A stretch of DNA of 58,676 nt from Bacteroidota bacterium. GTDB lineage: Bacteria; Bacteroidota; Bacteroidia; Flavobacteriales; Flavobacteriaceae. The position numbers and the translations under genes are program-made. Location of the stretch: assembly GCA_947447375.1 (NCBI GenBank), contig CANFJB010000014.1, positions 1-58,676 of the forward strand, written 5' to 3'. Shown piece by piece: positions 28,447 through 38,144 of this stretch. The notes below the pieces were generated by a model. The model did not search any database, was not told the origin of the DNA, and saw only the letters and a program-made list of their open reading frames with translations. Position 1 is the first letter of the stretch. The number at the start of each line of letters is the position of its first letter.

Positions 28447-28975
28447 CATTAATAGAGATATTGTTAGTATTAAAACCTAAAGAGGTAGTTTCCACTTCAG
28501 GACCAACTTTAGGGGAAACAATATGATGCGTTAAACCAGCAAGATTTGCTCCTAAAAACATATGATTTGATACAAAATAGTTGATACCATAAACAATATC
28601 AAAGTTTTTGGTAGTATAGTCTTCAGTACCATTTTTCATAGTTCCAAAATCTAAATTCAAACCTAATTGAGTAGAGAATTGTTTACCAGCATTAAAATGG
28701 TATGCTGTACCAATACCAAAACCTTTATTAGATAATGGTCCTGTTTTTTCATTTGTATATCTTGCAGATACAGAAATATTATCAGAAGTAAAATAAACAA
28801 AACTAGGAGAAATTAATGCAGTAGAATTACCACCCCAACTTCTAGAAACAAAGCTTACTTCTCCAGAAACAATTAAATTTCCTTTAGAAAAACCTTGTGT
28901 TGCTACTTTATTCTCTTGAGCATTTGCAAAAGCAAACAAGAAAAGTGCTGCCGCAGTTAAAATAATTTTTTTCAT
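28430..28975 (-). CDS. Small outer-membrane beta-barrel B
   Basis: 181 aa, start at MKKIILTAAALFLFAFANAQ; 32 in-frame codons before it contain the promoter and are not coding. The mature part is an eight-strand barrel (FVYFTSDNISVSARYTNEKT, GIGTAYHFNAGKQF) ending in VGYKF. It is paralogous to the neighbour at 27714: the signal peptides share 16 of 20 residues and the 3' ends share 51 identical bases. Function is unknown beyond an outer-membrane location. Confidence 0.82.
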   Translation of the reverse strand: MKKIILTAAALFLFAFANAQENKVATQGFSKGNLIVSGEVSFVSRSWGGNSTALISPSFVYFTSDNISVSARYTNEKTGPLSNKGFGIGTAYHFNAGKQFSTQLGLNLDFGTMKNGTEDYTTKNFDIVYGINYFVSNHMFLGANLAGLTHHIVSPKVGPEVETTSLGFNTNNISINVGYKF

Positions 28976-29043
28976 TTTTGTTGTAGTTAAATTAATATTT
29001 AGTAGATTTTTTTTTAAACACATCATTGTATTTAAATTTTGTA

Positions 29044-29072
29044 CAAAAATAACAAAAAAAAATAAATTCAAA
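29044..29072 (-). promoter_or_regulatory. Promoter of beta-barrel gene B
   Basis: On the minus strand TTTG (29072-29069), a 17-base spacer and TATTTTTG (29051-29044) match the Bacteroidota promoter. It gives a leader of about 60 bases to the start at 28975. Confidence 0.7.
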
Positions 29073-29245
29073 CCATTTTATTAACATTTATATAAACAAT
29101 ACTTAATTTTATTGGTGTTTTAGAGTGTAAAAATCAATAAAAAAGTTAATAACTAGCTAATAACTATCTATATTATAATAAAAATTGGTTTTTTTAAATT
29201 AAATAAATGATTATGGGAGAAGATTTCCTATTTTTACTAAAAAAA

Positions 29246-29659
29246 ATGAAGATTATTATTATTAATGGCCCGAATTTAAACCTCTTAGGTAAAAGAGAAC
29301 CTGAAATTTACGGTTATCAAACATTTGAAGATTATTTTTCAGTATTAAAAGAGAAATATCCAAGCATAGAATTGGATTATTTTCAAAGCAATATTGAAGG
29401 TGAATTAATATCTAAAATTCAAGAAGTCGGATTTTCATTTGATGGTATACTATTAAACGCTGCAGCCTATACCCACACTTCAATAGGAATTGGCGATGCC
29501 GTAAAAGCAATTTCTACTCCAGTAATTGAAGTACATATTTCCAATACTTTCTCTAGAGAAACATTTCGCCATCAATCTTTTATTTCTGCTAATGCAAAAG
29601 GGGTAATCATTGGATTCGGTTTAAAAAGTTACGATTTGGCCCTAGAGTCATTTTTATAA
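29246..29659 (+). CDS. aroQ: Type II 3-dehydroquinate dehydratase
   Basis: 137 aa; third step of the shikimate pathway, 3-dehydroquinate to 3-dehydroshikimate. The start at MKIIIINGPNLNLLG fits the family; 13 codons upstream are extra. Conserved residues are Tyr22 (EIYGYQT, catalytic base loop), LLNAAAYTHTS, HISN and FRHQSF. Length is normal. The gene stands alone on the plus strand. Confidence 0.95.
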   Translation: MKIIIINGPNLNLLGKREPEIYGYQTFEDYFSVLKEKYPSIELDYFQSNIEGELISKIQEVGFSFDGILLNAAAYTHTSIGIGDAVKAISTPVIEVHISNTFSRETFRHQSFISANAKGVIIGFGLKSYDLALESFL

Positions 29660-29720
29660 TACAATCATCCTCGTAACAATTCTAATTTTAAATCGTCGTA
29701 AAATAAAATAATCAAAAACC

Positions 29721-32207
29721 ATGAAGAAAATAACCTTCTTATTATTACTAGCCTGTATTTCAAATTTTGCTCAAATTAAAGGAACTGTTTCCGATGAAAA
29801 AGGAAATCCGTTGCCATTTGTAACTATTTTTTCTTCAAACACCTATAATGGAACTACTTCAAATGATAATGGTATTTACGAATTAAACATTAAGTCTATT
29901 GGTAAACACACCATAGTATTTCAATACTTGGGTTTCAAGACTCAAAAAATAGCTATTGACATAGAAAAATTACCTTACCAATTGAATGTAAAAATGATTG
30001 AGGAAAATTACACTTTAAATGAAGTGGTTATCAATCAGAAAGAAAATCCCGCCAATGCAATTATCCGAAGTGCAATTGCTAGCAAAAAGGAAAATTCAGA
30101 TAAAACATCAAAGTTTAAAGCTGATTTTTACTCGAGAGGAATTTTTAAAATTAAAGACTTGCCTAAAAAAATATTAGGTCAAAAAATTGATCTTGGTGAA
30201 CAAATGGGTGCAAATATCGATTCAACTGGAAGTGGTATTATTTATTTATCAGAGACGTTTTCAAAAATCTCCTATGAAAAACCAAATAACCTAAAAGAGA
30301 AAATTATCGCTTCGAAAATCAGTGGTAATAATAACGGTTTTAGTTACAATACTGCAGAATCGTCATTGTACGACTTTTATAACAATACCATAGATTTCAA
30401 TATTAGCATGATTTCCCCAATTGCAAACAATGCTTTTAATTATTACAAATACAAATTAGAAGGTACTTTCTTTGATGAAAACAGACAACAAATTTGTAAA
30501 ATTAAAGTCATTCCAAAAAGAGATAAGGAACCTGTTTTTGAAGGATACCTATATATTGTAGACGATAGTTGGGCAATTTACGCCGTTGATTTAGACATCA
30601 AAGGGTACAGAATGAAGAATGAATTTTTGGAATATATGAATTTAAAACAAAACTATAGTTACAATTCTAAAAATAAAATTTGGGCCAAAAATTCTCAAAG
30701 TTTATCGTTCAGTGCAGGAATATTTGGAATTAAATTCAATGGAAAATTTAATTATGTGTTTAGCAATTACGAATTTATAAATTCATTTGAGAAGAAAACT
30801 TTCGGAAATGAAGTGCTTAGCTTTGAAGAAAACGCCAATAAAAAAGATACTGTCTTTTGGAATAAAAACCGACCAATACCTTTAACCGCTGAAGAATCAA
30901 CCGATTATCAAAAAAAAGATAGTATTTATTTGATTAGAAGTTCAAAAACCTATTTAGATTCAATTGATAAGAAAAATAATAAATTCAAAATTGGAAGTCT
31001 AGTTTTTGGTTATACTTATAAAAACTCATTCAAAAAAATGAGCTTTAACTACTCGGGGTTAATGGATTTAAGTTCGCTTACTTTTAACACTGTTCAGGGT
31101 TATAATATGTCAACTGGTTTTAGTTATTATAAACGAAATGAAGAAACCGGCAAGAGAACAGAAATTAGAACCGACATTAACTACGGATTTTCGGATGAGA
31201 GATTACGAGTAACCGGTCGATTTTATCATCAATTCAACAATCAAAATTATGCCAATTTATCCATTAATGGTGGAACAAAAGTAGAACAATTTAATAGTAG
31301 CGAAGCTATTAGTCCATTTATTAATTCTTCAAGTACTCTTTTCTTTAAAAGTAATTATATGAAATTGTATAATCTTGAATTTGCAAGAATAAATTACGCT
31401 CAAGATGTTGCTAATGGAATAAATCTTAATGGTAAAATTGAATACGTACAAAGAAAACCGCTTTTTAATACTACAGATTTTACAATTATTAAAAACGATA
31501 AGCCCTATACATCTAACAATCCACTAAATGAAAATGATTTTGTAAGCGCAGGATTTGATGAACATCATTTGATTAAATTGGGTTTAAATGCTCGAATTAA
31601 TTTTGGAAACAAATACTTTTCACGCCCAGACGGAAAATTCAATTTCAGAGATGAAAAGTACCCAACCCTTTTCTTAGGGTTTGAAAAAGCAGTTGCAGGG
31701 AGCGATAAAAAGTATGAATTTGAACATTTAAGCACTCGTATTTTCTATGATATAAATATGGGAAATAAGGGAAACCTTGCGATTAATATAAAAGGTGGAA
31801 AATTATTTAACGCTACCGATATTGCCTTTATGGATTACAAACATTTCAATGGAAATCAAACCCACATTGGTGGAACGGATCGTTATTTAAATGTCTTTAA
31901 TTTCATGCCTTATTACACAAATAGTACAAATGACAGCTATTTCGAAGCCCATATAGAACACAATGATCAAGGCTTTTTTACCAATAAAATTCCACTTATA
32001 AACAAATTAAAATCAACTTTAATAATTGGATTTCACGAATTGTCAGTTCCAAACAAAAAGCCTTATACAGAATATACTATTGGTTTAGACAATTTAGGCT
32101 TTGGGAAATTTAAACTATTTAGATTGGATTATATAAGATCTTATCAAAATGGATACATCGGAGACGGCGTTATTTTTGGTTTAAAAATCCTAAATGCATT
32201 GGATTAA
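29721..32207 (+). CDS. DUF5686 outer-membrane protein with carboxypeptidase-like domain
   Basis: 828 aa. A signal peptide (ending ISNFAQ) is followed by a carboxypeptidase-like regulatory domain (IKGTVSDEKGNPLPFVTI) and then the DUF5686 region, predicted as a large outer-membrane barrel with many aromatic beta strands. The family is specific to Bacteroidota; its role is unknown to me. It does not have a TonB plug. It ends with a bidirectional terminator. Confidence 0.85.
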   Translation: MKKITFLLLLACISNFAQIKGTVSDEKGNPLPFVTIFSSNTYNGTTSNDNGIYELNIKSIGKHTIVFQYLGFKTQKIAIDIEKLPYQLNVKMIEENYTLNEVVINQKENPANAIIRSAIASKKENSDKTSKFKADFYSRGIFKIKDLPKKILGQKIDLGEQMGANIDSTGSGIIYLSETFSKISYEKPNNLKEKIIASKISGNNNGFSYNTAESSLYDFYNNTIDFNISMISPIANNAFNYYKYKLEGTFFDENRQQICKIKVIPKRDKEPVFEGYLYIVDDSWAIYAVDLDIKGYRMKNEFLEYMNLKQNYSYNSKNKIWAKNSQSLSFSAGIFGIKFNGKFNYVFSNYEFINSFEKKTFGNEVLSFEENANKKDTVFWNKNRPIPLTAEESTDYQKKDSIYLIRSSKTYLDSIDKKNNKFKIGSLVFGYTYKNSFKKMSFNYSGLMDLSSLTFNTVQGYNMSTGFSYYKRNEETGKRTEIRTDINYGFSDERLRVTGRFYHQFNNQNYANLSINGGTKVEQFNSSEAISPFINSSSTLFFKSNYMKLYNLEFARINYAQDVANGINLNGKIEYVQRKPLFNTTDFTIIKNDKPYTSNNPLNENDFVSAGFDEHHLIKLGLNARINFGNKYFSRPDGKFNFRDEKYPTLFLGFEKAVAGSDKKYEFEHLSTRIFYDINMGNKGNLAINIKGGKLFNATDIAFMDYKHFNGNQTHIGGTDRYLNVFNFMPYYTNSTNDSYFEAHIEHNDQGFFTNKIPLINKLKSTLIIGFHELSVPNKKPYTEYTIGLDNLGFGKFKLFRLDYIRSYQNGYIGDGVIFGLKILNALD

Positions 32208-32220
32208 TTTATTTTAAAAT

Positions 32221-32251
32221 AAAAAAAGCGGGTAATTTACCCGCTTTTTTT
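32221..32251. terminator. Bidirectional terminator
   Basis: AAAAAAAGCGGGTAA pairs with TTACCCGCTTTTTTT around a very small loop. There are T runs on both strands. It lies between the convergent DUF5686 and CDF genes and serves both. Confidence 0.92.
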
Positions 32252-32267
32252 TATTACATAAGTTATA

Positions 32268-33137
32268 TTAATTTGGCTCAATATGAATTAATACATGGCC
32301 CAATTCAATTATATTTTCTCGTAAAGTATCTTTTAATAAATGGGCTATATCATGACCCTTTGTAACAGAGATATTTCCGTCAACAACCGCGTGTAAATCG
32401 ACATGAAACTTCATTCCCGATTTACGAATAAAACATTTTTCGGTGGCTATTACACCTTCAACCGTTAAAGATATTTTTCTGATTTCAGCTTCTAAATCTT
32501 CATATAAATGTTCGTCCATAATTTCGCCTAAAGCAGGTCTGAAAATAAGATAACTGTTGTATAAAATAAATCCTGAAGCAAAAAGTGCAGCCCAGTCATC
32601 TGCAGATTCATACCCTTTGCCTAAAAACAAAGCAATTGAAATTCCCAAAAATGCCGCTACAGATGTAATTGCATCACTTCTATGGTGCCAAGCATCAGCT
32701 TTAAGCGAAGAACTATTGGTTTGAATCCCTCTTTTCATTACCAATCGGAAGGAATATTCTTTCCAAATAATAATTGCAGCTAAAACTATTAACGTCCAAG
32801 GTTTAGGTAATTCATGCGGAGTGCCAATATTGGCAATACTTTCATAGGCAATTATAGTTGCAGAAGTAATTAAGAACCCAACTACTAAAAAAGTGATTAA
32901 AGGTTCAACACGACCGTGACCATAAGGATGATTTGCATCAGCAGGGCGATTAGAATATTTTATTCCGAATAAAACTAAAAACGACGAAAAAATATCGGTA
33001 GTCGATTCAATGGCATCCGCTATTAACGCATACGAATTCCCAAAAATACCGGCTATACCTTTTATGATTGCTAAACAAGTGTTCCCAACAATACTAAAAT
33101 AAGTTGCTTTTACAGCTGTTTGTTCACTTGTTTTCAT
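32268..33137 (-). CDS. Cation diffusion facilitator (CDF) metal transporter
   Basis: 289 aa with about five to six transmembrane helices and a C-terminal cytoplasmic ferredoxin-like domain. The metal sites of CDF exporters are there: ALIADAIES (Asp), HPYGHGR and DAWHHRSDA. It exports Zn, Fe or Mn in exchange for protons; the HHxxD pair fits Zn/Fe members best, but this is not certain. It lies 28 bases downstream of murA on the same strand. Confidence 0.9.
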   Translation of the reverse strand: MKTSEQTAVKATYFSIVGNTCLAIIKGIAGIFGNSYALIADAIESTTDIFSSFLVLFGIKYSNRPADANHPYGHGRVEPLITFLVVGFLITSATIIAYESIANIGTPHELPKPWTLIVLAAIIIWKEYSFRLVMKRGIQTNSSSLKADAWHHRSDAITSVAAFLGISIALFLGKGYESADDWAALFASGFILYNSYLIFRPALGEIMDEHLYEDLEAEIRKISLTVEGVIATEKCFIRKSGMKFHVDLHAVVDGNISVTKGHDIAHLLKDTLRENIIELGHVLIHIEPN

Positions 33138-33165
33138 TACGTTTTTTTGGTGTTTCCGAAATTAT

Positions 33166-34476
33166 TTAGGCTCTTACGATATTTGCCCCAATGGCTCTCA
33201 ATCTTTCATCAATTCTTTCGTAACCTCTGTCAATTTGTTCAATATTTTGAATTGTGCTCGTTCCTTTTGCAGAAAGCGCAGCAATTAACAATGAAATTCC
33301 AGCACGAATATCTGGTGACGACATGGTTGTTGCTTTCAATTGAGATTGGAAATTGTGTCCCATAACCACCGCTCTGTGTGGATCACAAAGCATAATTTTA
33401 GCACCCATGTCAATCAATTTATCAACGAAAAATAATCGGCTTTCAAACATTTTTTGATGAATTAATACATCCCCTTTCGCTTGAGTTGCAACCACTAAAA
33501 CGATACTCAACAAGTCGGGGGTAAATCCTGGCCATGGTGCATCGGCAATTGTAAGTATTGATCCGTCGATATCTGTTTTTATTTCGTAACCGTCATTATG
33601 AGCAGGAATATAGATATCATCACCTCTTTTTTCAAGGGTAATACCCAATTTTCTGAAGGTATTTGGAATAATTCCAAGGTTGTCCCAACTTACATTCTTA
33701 ATTGTAATTTCACTTCTAGTCATGGCAGCAAGTCCAATCCAAGAACCAATTTCTATCATATCTGGAAGAATTGTATGTTCGCATCCACCAAGGCTTTCAA
33801 CCCCTTCAATTGTCAATAAATTTGATCCAACACCAGTAATATTGGCTCCCATTGAATTCAACATTTTGCTCAATTGTTGCAAATAAGGTTCGCAAGCAGC
33901 ATTATAAACAGTAGTTTTTCCTTTAGCTAAAACAGCGGCCATCAAGATATTAGCAGTTCCAGTTACCGATGCTTCGTCTAACAACATGTTGGCGCCTTGC
34001 AATCCGTCTGGAGCTTCAACACCATAAAAATGATCTTCTCTATTGTAACGGAACTTCGCACCTAAATTGATAAATCCTTCAAAGTGGGTGTCTAATCTTC
34101 TTCTTCCAATTTTATCTCCTCCTGGCTTTGGAATATATCCTTTTCCAAAACGAGCTAATAGTGGACCAACAATCATAATTGAACCTCTTAACGAACCTCC
34201 TTCTTTTTTGAAAGCTTCGGTTTCTAGGTAGCCAACATTAACTTCGTCAGCTTGAAAAGTGATTGAACTAGGTGAATTTCTTTGAATTTTAACTCCTAGA
34301 TTTCCTAATAAAGTAATTAATTTATTGACATCAATAATGTCTGGAATATTGTTGATAGTGACTTTTTCAGGAGTTAAAAGTACAGCACATAATATTTGTA
34401 ATGCTTCGTTTTTTGCTCCTTGTGGAGTGATATCCCCTTTTAGTCGAATGCCACCTTCAATTTTAAATGTTCCCAT
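33166..34476 (-). CDS. murA: UDP-N-acetylglucosamine 1-carboxyvinyltransferase
   Basis: 436 aa; first committed step of peptidoglycan synthesis, PEP plus UDP-GlcNAc. Lys22 and Asn23 (QGAKNEALQ) and RLDTH match the family. The flexible loop residue that is Cys115 in E. coli is Asp121 here (KPGGDKIG, codon GAT at 34116-34114). Cys-to-Asp MurA enzymes are active but not alkylated by fosfomycin (known for mycobacteria and chlamydiae). It lies between DUF4290 and CDF genes, all minus strand. Confidence 0.96.
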   Translation of the reverse strand: MGTFKIEGGIRLKGDITPQGAKNEALQILCAVLLTPEKVTINNIPDIIDVNKLITLLGNLGVKIQRNSPSSITFQADEVNVGYLETEAFKKEGGSLRGSIMIVGPLLARFGKGYIPKPGGDKIGRRRLDTHFEGFINLGAKFRYNREDHFYGVEAPDGLQGANMLLDEASVTGTANILMAAVLAKGKTTVYNAACEPYLQQLSKMLNSMGANITGVGSNLLTIEGVESLGGCEHTILPDMIEIGSWIGLAAMTRSEITIKNVSWDNLGIIPNTFRKLGITLEKRGDDIYIPAHNDGYEIKTDIDGSILTIADAPWPGFTPDLLSIVLVVATQAKGDVLIHQKMFESRLFFVDKLIDMGAKIMLCDPHRAVVMGHNFQSQLKATTMSSPDIRAGISLLIAALSAKGTSTIQNIEQIDRGYERIDERLRAIGANIVRA

Positions 34477-34529
34477 ATTTTATTTTAATAAATTTTGAAA
34501 TAGTTTAATCCTTATAAAATGCTGTTATT

Positions 34530-35252
34530 TTATAATGGTTTTCTGATTTTATTTTTATGATTTTGATTGTTAGATTTACCTGTTTTTGAAATTTTAGGCT
34601 TGATAATTGGTCCGGAAGGATTCGTTTTGTTGGAGACTTTCTTATTGGTTCTCATCAAATCCGAAGTGTTTAAAAGCACTTCTGTACTTTGGAGCATATT
34701 AATTTTTCCGCCTGAAAGTTCATATAAATGTTCGAAAATAACGTCGTCTTTTACGGTGTCTTTATTCCAACTCAAATAACACTTTTTCATGTGGTTGGCG
34801 ATCACTTTCACTAAAGCTGATTTCATTTCACCTTCTTCCCACTTATTAGCAACATCAATCATGTACTTGATATTATTACCATAGAAACGATATTTTGGAA
34901 AGTTTTGAGGGTAATTTAATACATCTGGTTTTAGTTGCAATACTTCGCGTGTAGGAATAGGATAAGGAGATTCAACATCCAATTTAAAATCGGACATGAT
35001 AAATAATTGATCCCATAATTTATGTTGGAAATCCAAAACATCACGTAAATGAGGATTCAAACTTCCCATTACTTGGATGATGTATTTTGCGGCTTTATTT
35101 CTTTCGATAGGATCCTCGATTACAGTTGCTTGATCAATCAATTTTTGCAAATGACGACCGTATTCAGGGATAATTAGATGGGGTCTTTCTGAATTGTATT
35201 CTAAATTAAATACAACATCATTGGCTACCTCTTTTTGATATTTTGGTTCCAT
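34530..35252 (-). CDS. DUF4290 family protein
   Basis: 240 aa, soluble, with no signal. The N-terminus has FNLEYNSERPHLIIPEYGRH and DPIERNKAAKYIIQVMGSLN, which identify DUF4290. The last 45 residues are basic and low in complexity, as for a nucleic-acid-binding tail. Function is unknown. It starts 2 bases after the DUF493 gene and is followed by murA; the set is conserved in Flavobacteria (from memory). Confidence 0.85.
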   Translation of the reverse strand: MEPKYQKEVANDVVFNLEYNSERPHLIIPEYGRHLQKLIDQATVIEDPIERNKAAKYIIQVMGSLNPHLRDVLDFQHKLWDQLFIMSDFKLDVESPYPIPTREVLQLKPDVLNYPQNFPKYRFYGNNIKYMIDVANKWEEGEMKSALVKVIANHMKKCYLSWNKDTVKDDVIFEHLYELSGGKINMLQSTEVLLNTSDLMRTNKKVSNKTNPSGPIIKPKISKTGKSNNQNHKNKIRKPL

Positions 35253-35254
35253 AT

Positions 35255-35539
35255 TTATAGGGAAATTATACCTTCTACAGTTGATACTTCAAGGTATTTG
35301 TCTATTATATTTTGTGCATCTTGCATTTGAACGTGAATCGAAATACTGGTGTATTTTCCCGTTTTTGACTGCTTAGTGTCAATTACGGCTCCCATGTTAT
35401 TGAATGCATTTTCAACTTGATCTATTTTAAATTGGTCGTTTGGAACTATGAATTTAAACAAGTATTTAGTGGGCCAGGAAGTGTTATTATTCAATTCCAA
35501 ACGCAATCTTTCATAAAAATCAGTAGTCTTTTTGTCCAT
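35255..35539 (-). CDS. DUF493 family protein (YbeD-like)
   Basis: 94 aa, a single ferredoxin-like ACT-type domain: YLFKFIVPNDQFKIDQVEN, then TKQSKTGKYTSISIHVQMQD. DUF493 members such as E. coli YbeD are small and thought to be regulatory. It is first in the minus-strand set with DUF4290, murA and the CDF transporter. Confidence 0.85.
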   Translation of the reverse strand: MDKKTTDFYERLRLELNNNTSWPTKYLFKFIVPNDQFKIDQVENAFNNMGAVIDTKQSKTGKYTSISIHVQMQDAQNIIDKYLEVSTVEGIISL

Positions 35540-35670
35540 TTAAAAATAAAATATAGCAAATATAAGGTAAATATTATGAAATATAAAGTGGTTAAAAATA
35601 ATAAATGTTCGTTTGAAAAATATCTTTTCAAATACCAATTTCTTTAAGTAAGTTTGTAACCAATTTTTTA

Positions 35671-36207
35671 ATGGTGCAAAAGAAAATTAAAGTAATTATT
35701 GGCGGTCCTGGTACTGGAAAAACATCAATTATCGATGAGCTAAAAGCACGTGGTTATTGTTGTTATCCCGAGATTTCTCGTGAGGTAACTATGGAAGCCC
35801 GAAAACAAGGAATTGACCAATTATTCCTAGAACAACCTTTACTTTTCAGCGAACTATTATTAGAAGGTAGAAAAAAACAATATTTAGAGGCACAAAACGA
35901 ACCCCATGAAGTAGTATTTATAGACCGTGGAATCCCTGATGTGTTGGCTTACATGCATTATATTGGCGACTCCTACCCTTCTTTTTTTGATGCTGCTTGT
36001 CGCGAAAATATCTATTCTGAAGTCTATATTCTTCCGCCATGGAAAGAAATTTATGTTAGTGATGAAGCGCGTTATGAAAACTACGAACAGTCGGAATTAA
36101 TTCACAACCACCTTGTTGAAACCTACACTAAATATGGTTATAATTTAATTGAAGTTCCAAAAGATAGCTTAGATAACAGAATTCTTTTTATCTTAGATAA
36201 AATTTAA
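35671..36207 (+). CDS. AAA-type ATPase/kinase-like NTP-binding protein
   Basis: 178 aa P-loop protein: GGPGTGKTS (Walker A, residues 11-19) near the N-terminus and VVFIDRGIPD (Walker B) in the middle. Its size and layout match the AAA_28 group of small kinase-like ATPases, with similarity to NadR/thymidylate-kinase folds. The phosphoryl acceptor is unknown. It is 42 bases upstream of recQ and probably in the same operon. Confidence 0.8.
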   Translation: MVQKKIKVIIGGPGTGKTSIIDELKARGYCCYPEISREVTMEARKQGIDQLFLEQPLLFSELLLEGRKKQYLEAQNEPHEVVFIDRGIPDVLAYMHYIGDSYPSFFDAACRENIYSEVYILPPWKEIYVSDEARYENYEQSELIHNHLVETYTKYGYNLIEVPKDSLDNRILFILDKI

Positions 36208-36249
36208 ATCAGGAATAACATTATTTTCTGAAATATTTAAGCAAAATAA

Positions 36250-38142
36250 ATGCCGAAAGCGTTAGAAATTCTAAAAAAATACTGGAAACACGATCAGTTT
36301 AGATCACTTCAAAAGGAAATTATTGATTCTGTTTTGAGTGGTCAAGATACGTTTGCTTTATTGCCAACAGGTGGCGGAAAATCGATTTGCTTTCAGGTTC
36401 CAGCTTTAATGAAAGACGGAATTTGCTTGGTAATTTCTCCATTGGTAGCCCTAATAAAAGATCAAGTTCAAAATTTACAAAGTCGAGATATTAAAGCAAT
36501 AGCGCTGACTGGCGGATTAAAATCTGATGAAATTTCGGTGCTTTTAGACAATTGCCAATTTGGAAATTACAAATTCATTTACCTTTCACCGGAACGTTTA
36601 CAAACGGAATGGATTTTAGATCGAATAAAACAATTGCCTATTTCGATGATTGCAATTGATGAAGCTCATTGTGTTTCGCAGTGGGGACATGATTTTCGAC
36701 CTTCCTATTTAAAAATATCCAATTTAAAAACTCATTTTTCAAAAATACCTTTCATAGCATTAACTGCTTCTGCAACAAAAAGAGTGCAAGAAGATGTTAT
36801 TTTACAATTGGGATTAAAAAATACAGCACTATTTCAAAAATCATTCAAAAGAGAGAATATTGCCTATTTTGTTACTGAAGCTGAGGATAAACTTTTCAAG
36901 ATGGAACAAATTTTGAAAAAAAATCCAGAACCTTCAATTATATATGTTCGCAACAGAAAATCATGCTTGGATATTTCTTCCCAGTTACAATCCATGGGGT
37001 TTCGCGCTACTTATTACCACGGAGGTTTATCTGCCAAGGAAAAAGAAAAAAATATGGAACTTTGGATGTTGGAAGAGGCGCAAGTAATTGTTGCCACAAA
37101 TGCATTCGGGATGGGAATTGACAAAGCAAATGTTAAAACTGTAATCCACATTCAACTTCCTGAAAATATAGAAAATTACTACCAAGAAGCAGGTCGCGCT
37201 GGAAGAAATGAAGAAAAAGCCTACGCTATTTTATTGACCAGTTCTTACGATAAATTGAACGCTGAAAATCAGTTCATTTCTGTTTTACCAGATAAAGATT
37301 TCTTAAATAACATGTTTGTAAAATTGTGTAATTATTTCCAAATCGCTTATGGTGAAGGAATTGAAGAGCAATTTACATTCAATTTAAATCAGTTTTGTAG
37401 CAAATATCAATTCCCGATAATTAAAACCTACAATGCATTACAGTTTTTAGACCGTCAAGGGATAGTCACTTTATCGCAAGAATTTTCAGAAAAAGTTACG
37501 GTTCAATTTGTAATTGCATCGAAAGAAGTCATTCGATACATGAGTTTGAATACCAGAGAAGAACCAATAATATTAGCATTACTTCGCACTTACTCAGGAA
37601 TTCATGATGTTCCTGCAGGAATAAATTTGACATTAATTGCTAAAAAAGCAGAAACTAAAGAAAACAATGTGAGTTCGTTATTATTGCAATTAAAAGAAAA
37701 AGGCATCATCGATTATCACGCTAAAAGTAATGACACCAAAATTATTTTTAATGTAATTCGGGAAGATGAGCGCACAATTAATAGCATTTCAAAAAATTTA
37801 GAAATTCAAAATAAGCTAAAAAAAGAGCAATTAAATTCTGTTATTGAATATGTAAATGATGAATCCAATTGCAAAAGCAAATTGATATTGAATTATTTTG
37901 ATGAACAATCAAATGAAAATTGCGGAATTTGTTCCTATTGTATTTCTGAAAACAATAAAGAGATTGGTACTGAAGATTTGAGAAATCAGATTTTAACTTT
38001 ATTGAAAATAAAAGCACTAAATTCAAGAGAAATTCAAATTCATATTAATAAGTCCTCCGATGCAATTATCTTTGCATTACAAAACTTATTAGAAAACGGA
38101 GAAATAGTTATTTCACCCAACAACAGATACACCTTAAAATAG
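36250..38142 (+). CDS. recQ: RecQ-family ATP-dependent DNA helicase
   Basis: 630 aa 3'-5' DNA helicase for recombination and repair. It has motif I LLPTGGGKS, the DEAH box IDEAHCVSQWGHDFRP, motif III TASATKR and motif VI QEAGRAGRN. A zinc-binding module with four cysteines follows (NCKSKL then NENCGICSYC), then a winged-helix part. No HRDC domain, so it is a short RecQ, as often seen as a second RecQ in Bacteroidota. It is 2 bases upstream of fmt. Confidence 0.93.
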   Translation: MPKALEILKKYWKHDQFRSLQKEIIDSVLSGQDTFALLPTGGGKSICFQVPALMKDGICLVISPLVALIKDQVQNLQSRDIKAIALTGGLKSDEISVLLDNCQFGNYKFIYLSPERLQTEWILDRIKQLPISMIAIDEAHCVSQWGHDFRPSYLKISNLKTHFSKIPFIALTASATKRVQEDVILQLGLKNTALFQKSFKRENIAYFVTEAEDKLFKMEQILKKNPEPSIIYVRNRKSCLDISSQLQSMGFRATYYHGGLSAKEKEKNMELWMLEEAQVIVATNAFGMGIDKANVKTVIHIQLPENIENYYQEAGRAGRNEEKAYAILLTSSYDKLNAENQFISVLPDKDFLNNMFVKLCNYFQIAYGEGIEEQFTFNLNQFCSKYQFPIIKTYNALQFLDRQGIVTLSQEFSEKVTVQFVIASKEVIRYMSLNTREEPIILALLRTYSGIHDVPAGINLTLIAKKAETKENNVSSLLLQLKEKGIIDYHAKSNDTKIIFNVIREDERTINSISKNLEIQNKLKKEQLNSVIEYVNDESNCKSKLILNYFDEQSNENCGICSYCISENNKEIGTEDLRNQILTLLKIKALNSREIQIHINKSSDAIIFALQNLLENGEIVISPNNRYTLK

Positions 38143-38144
38143 AA

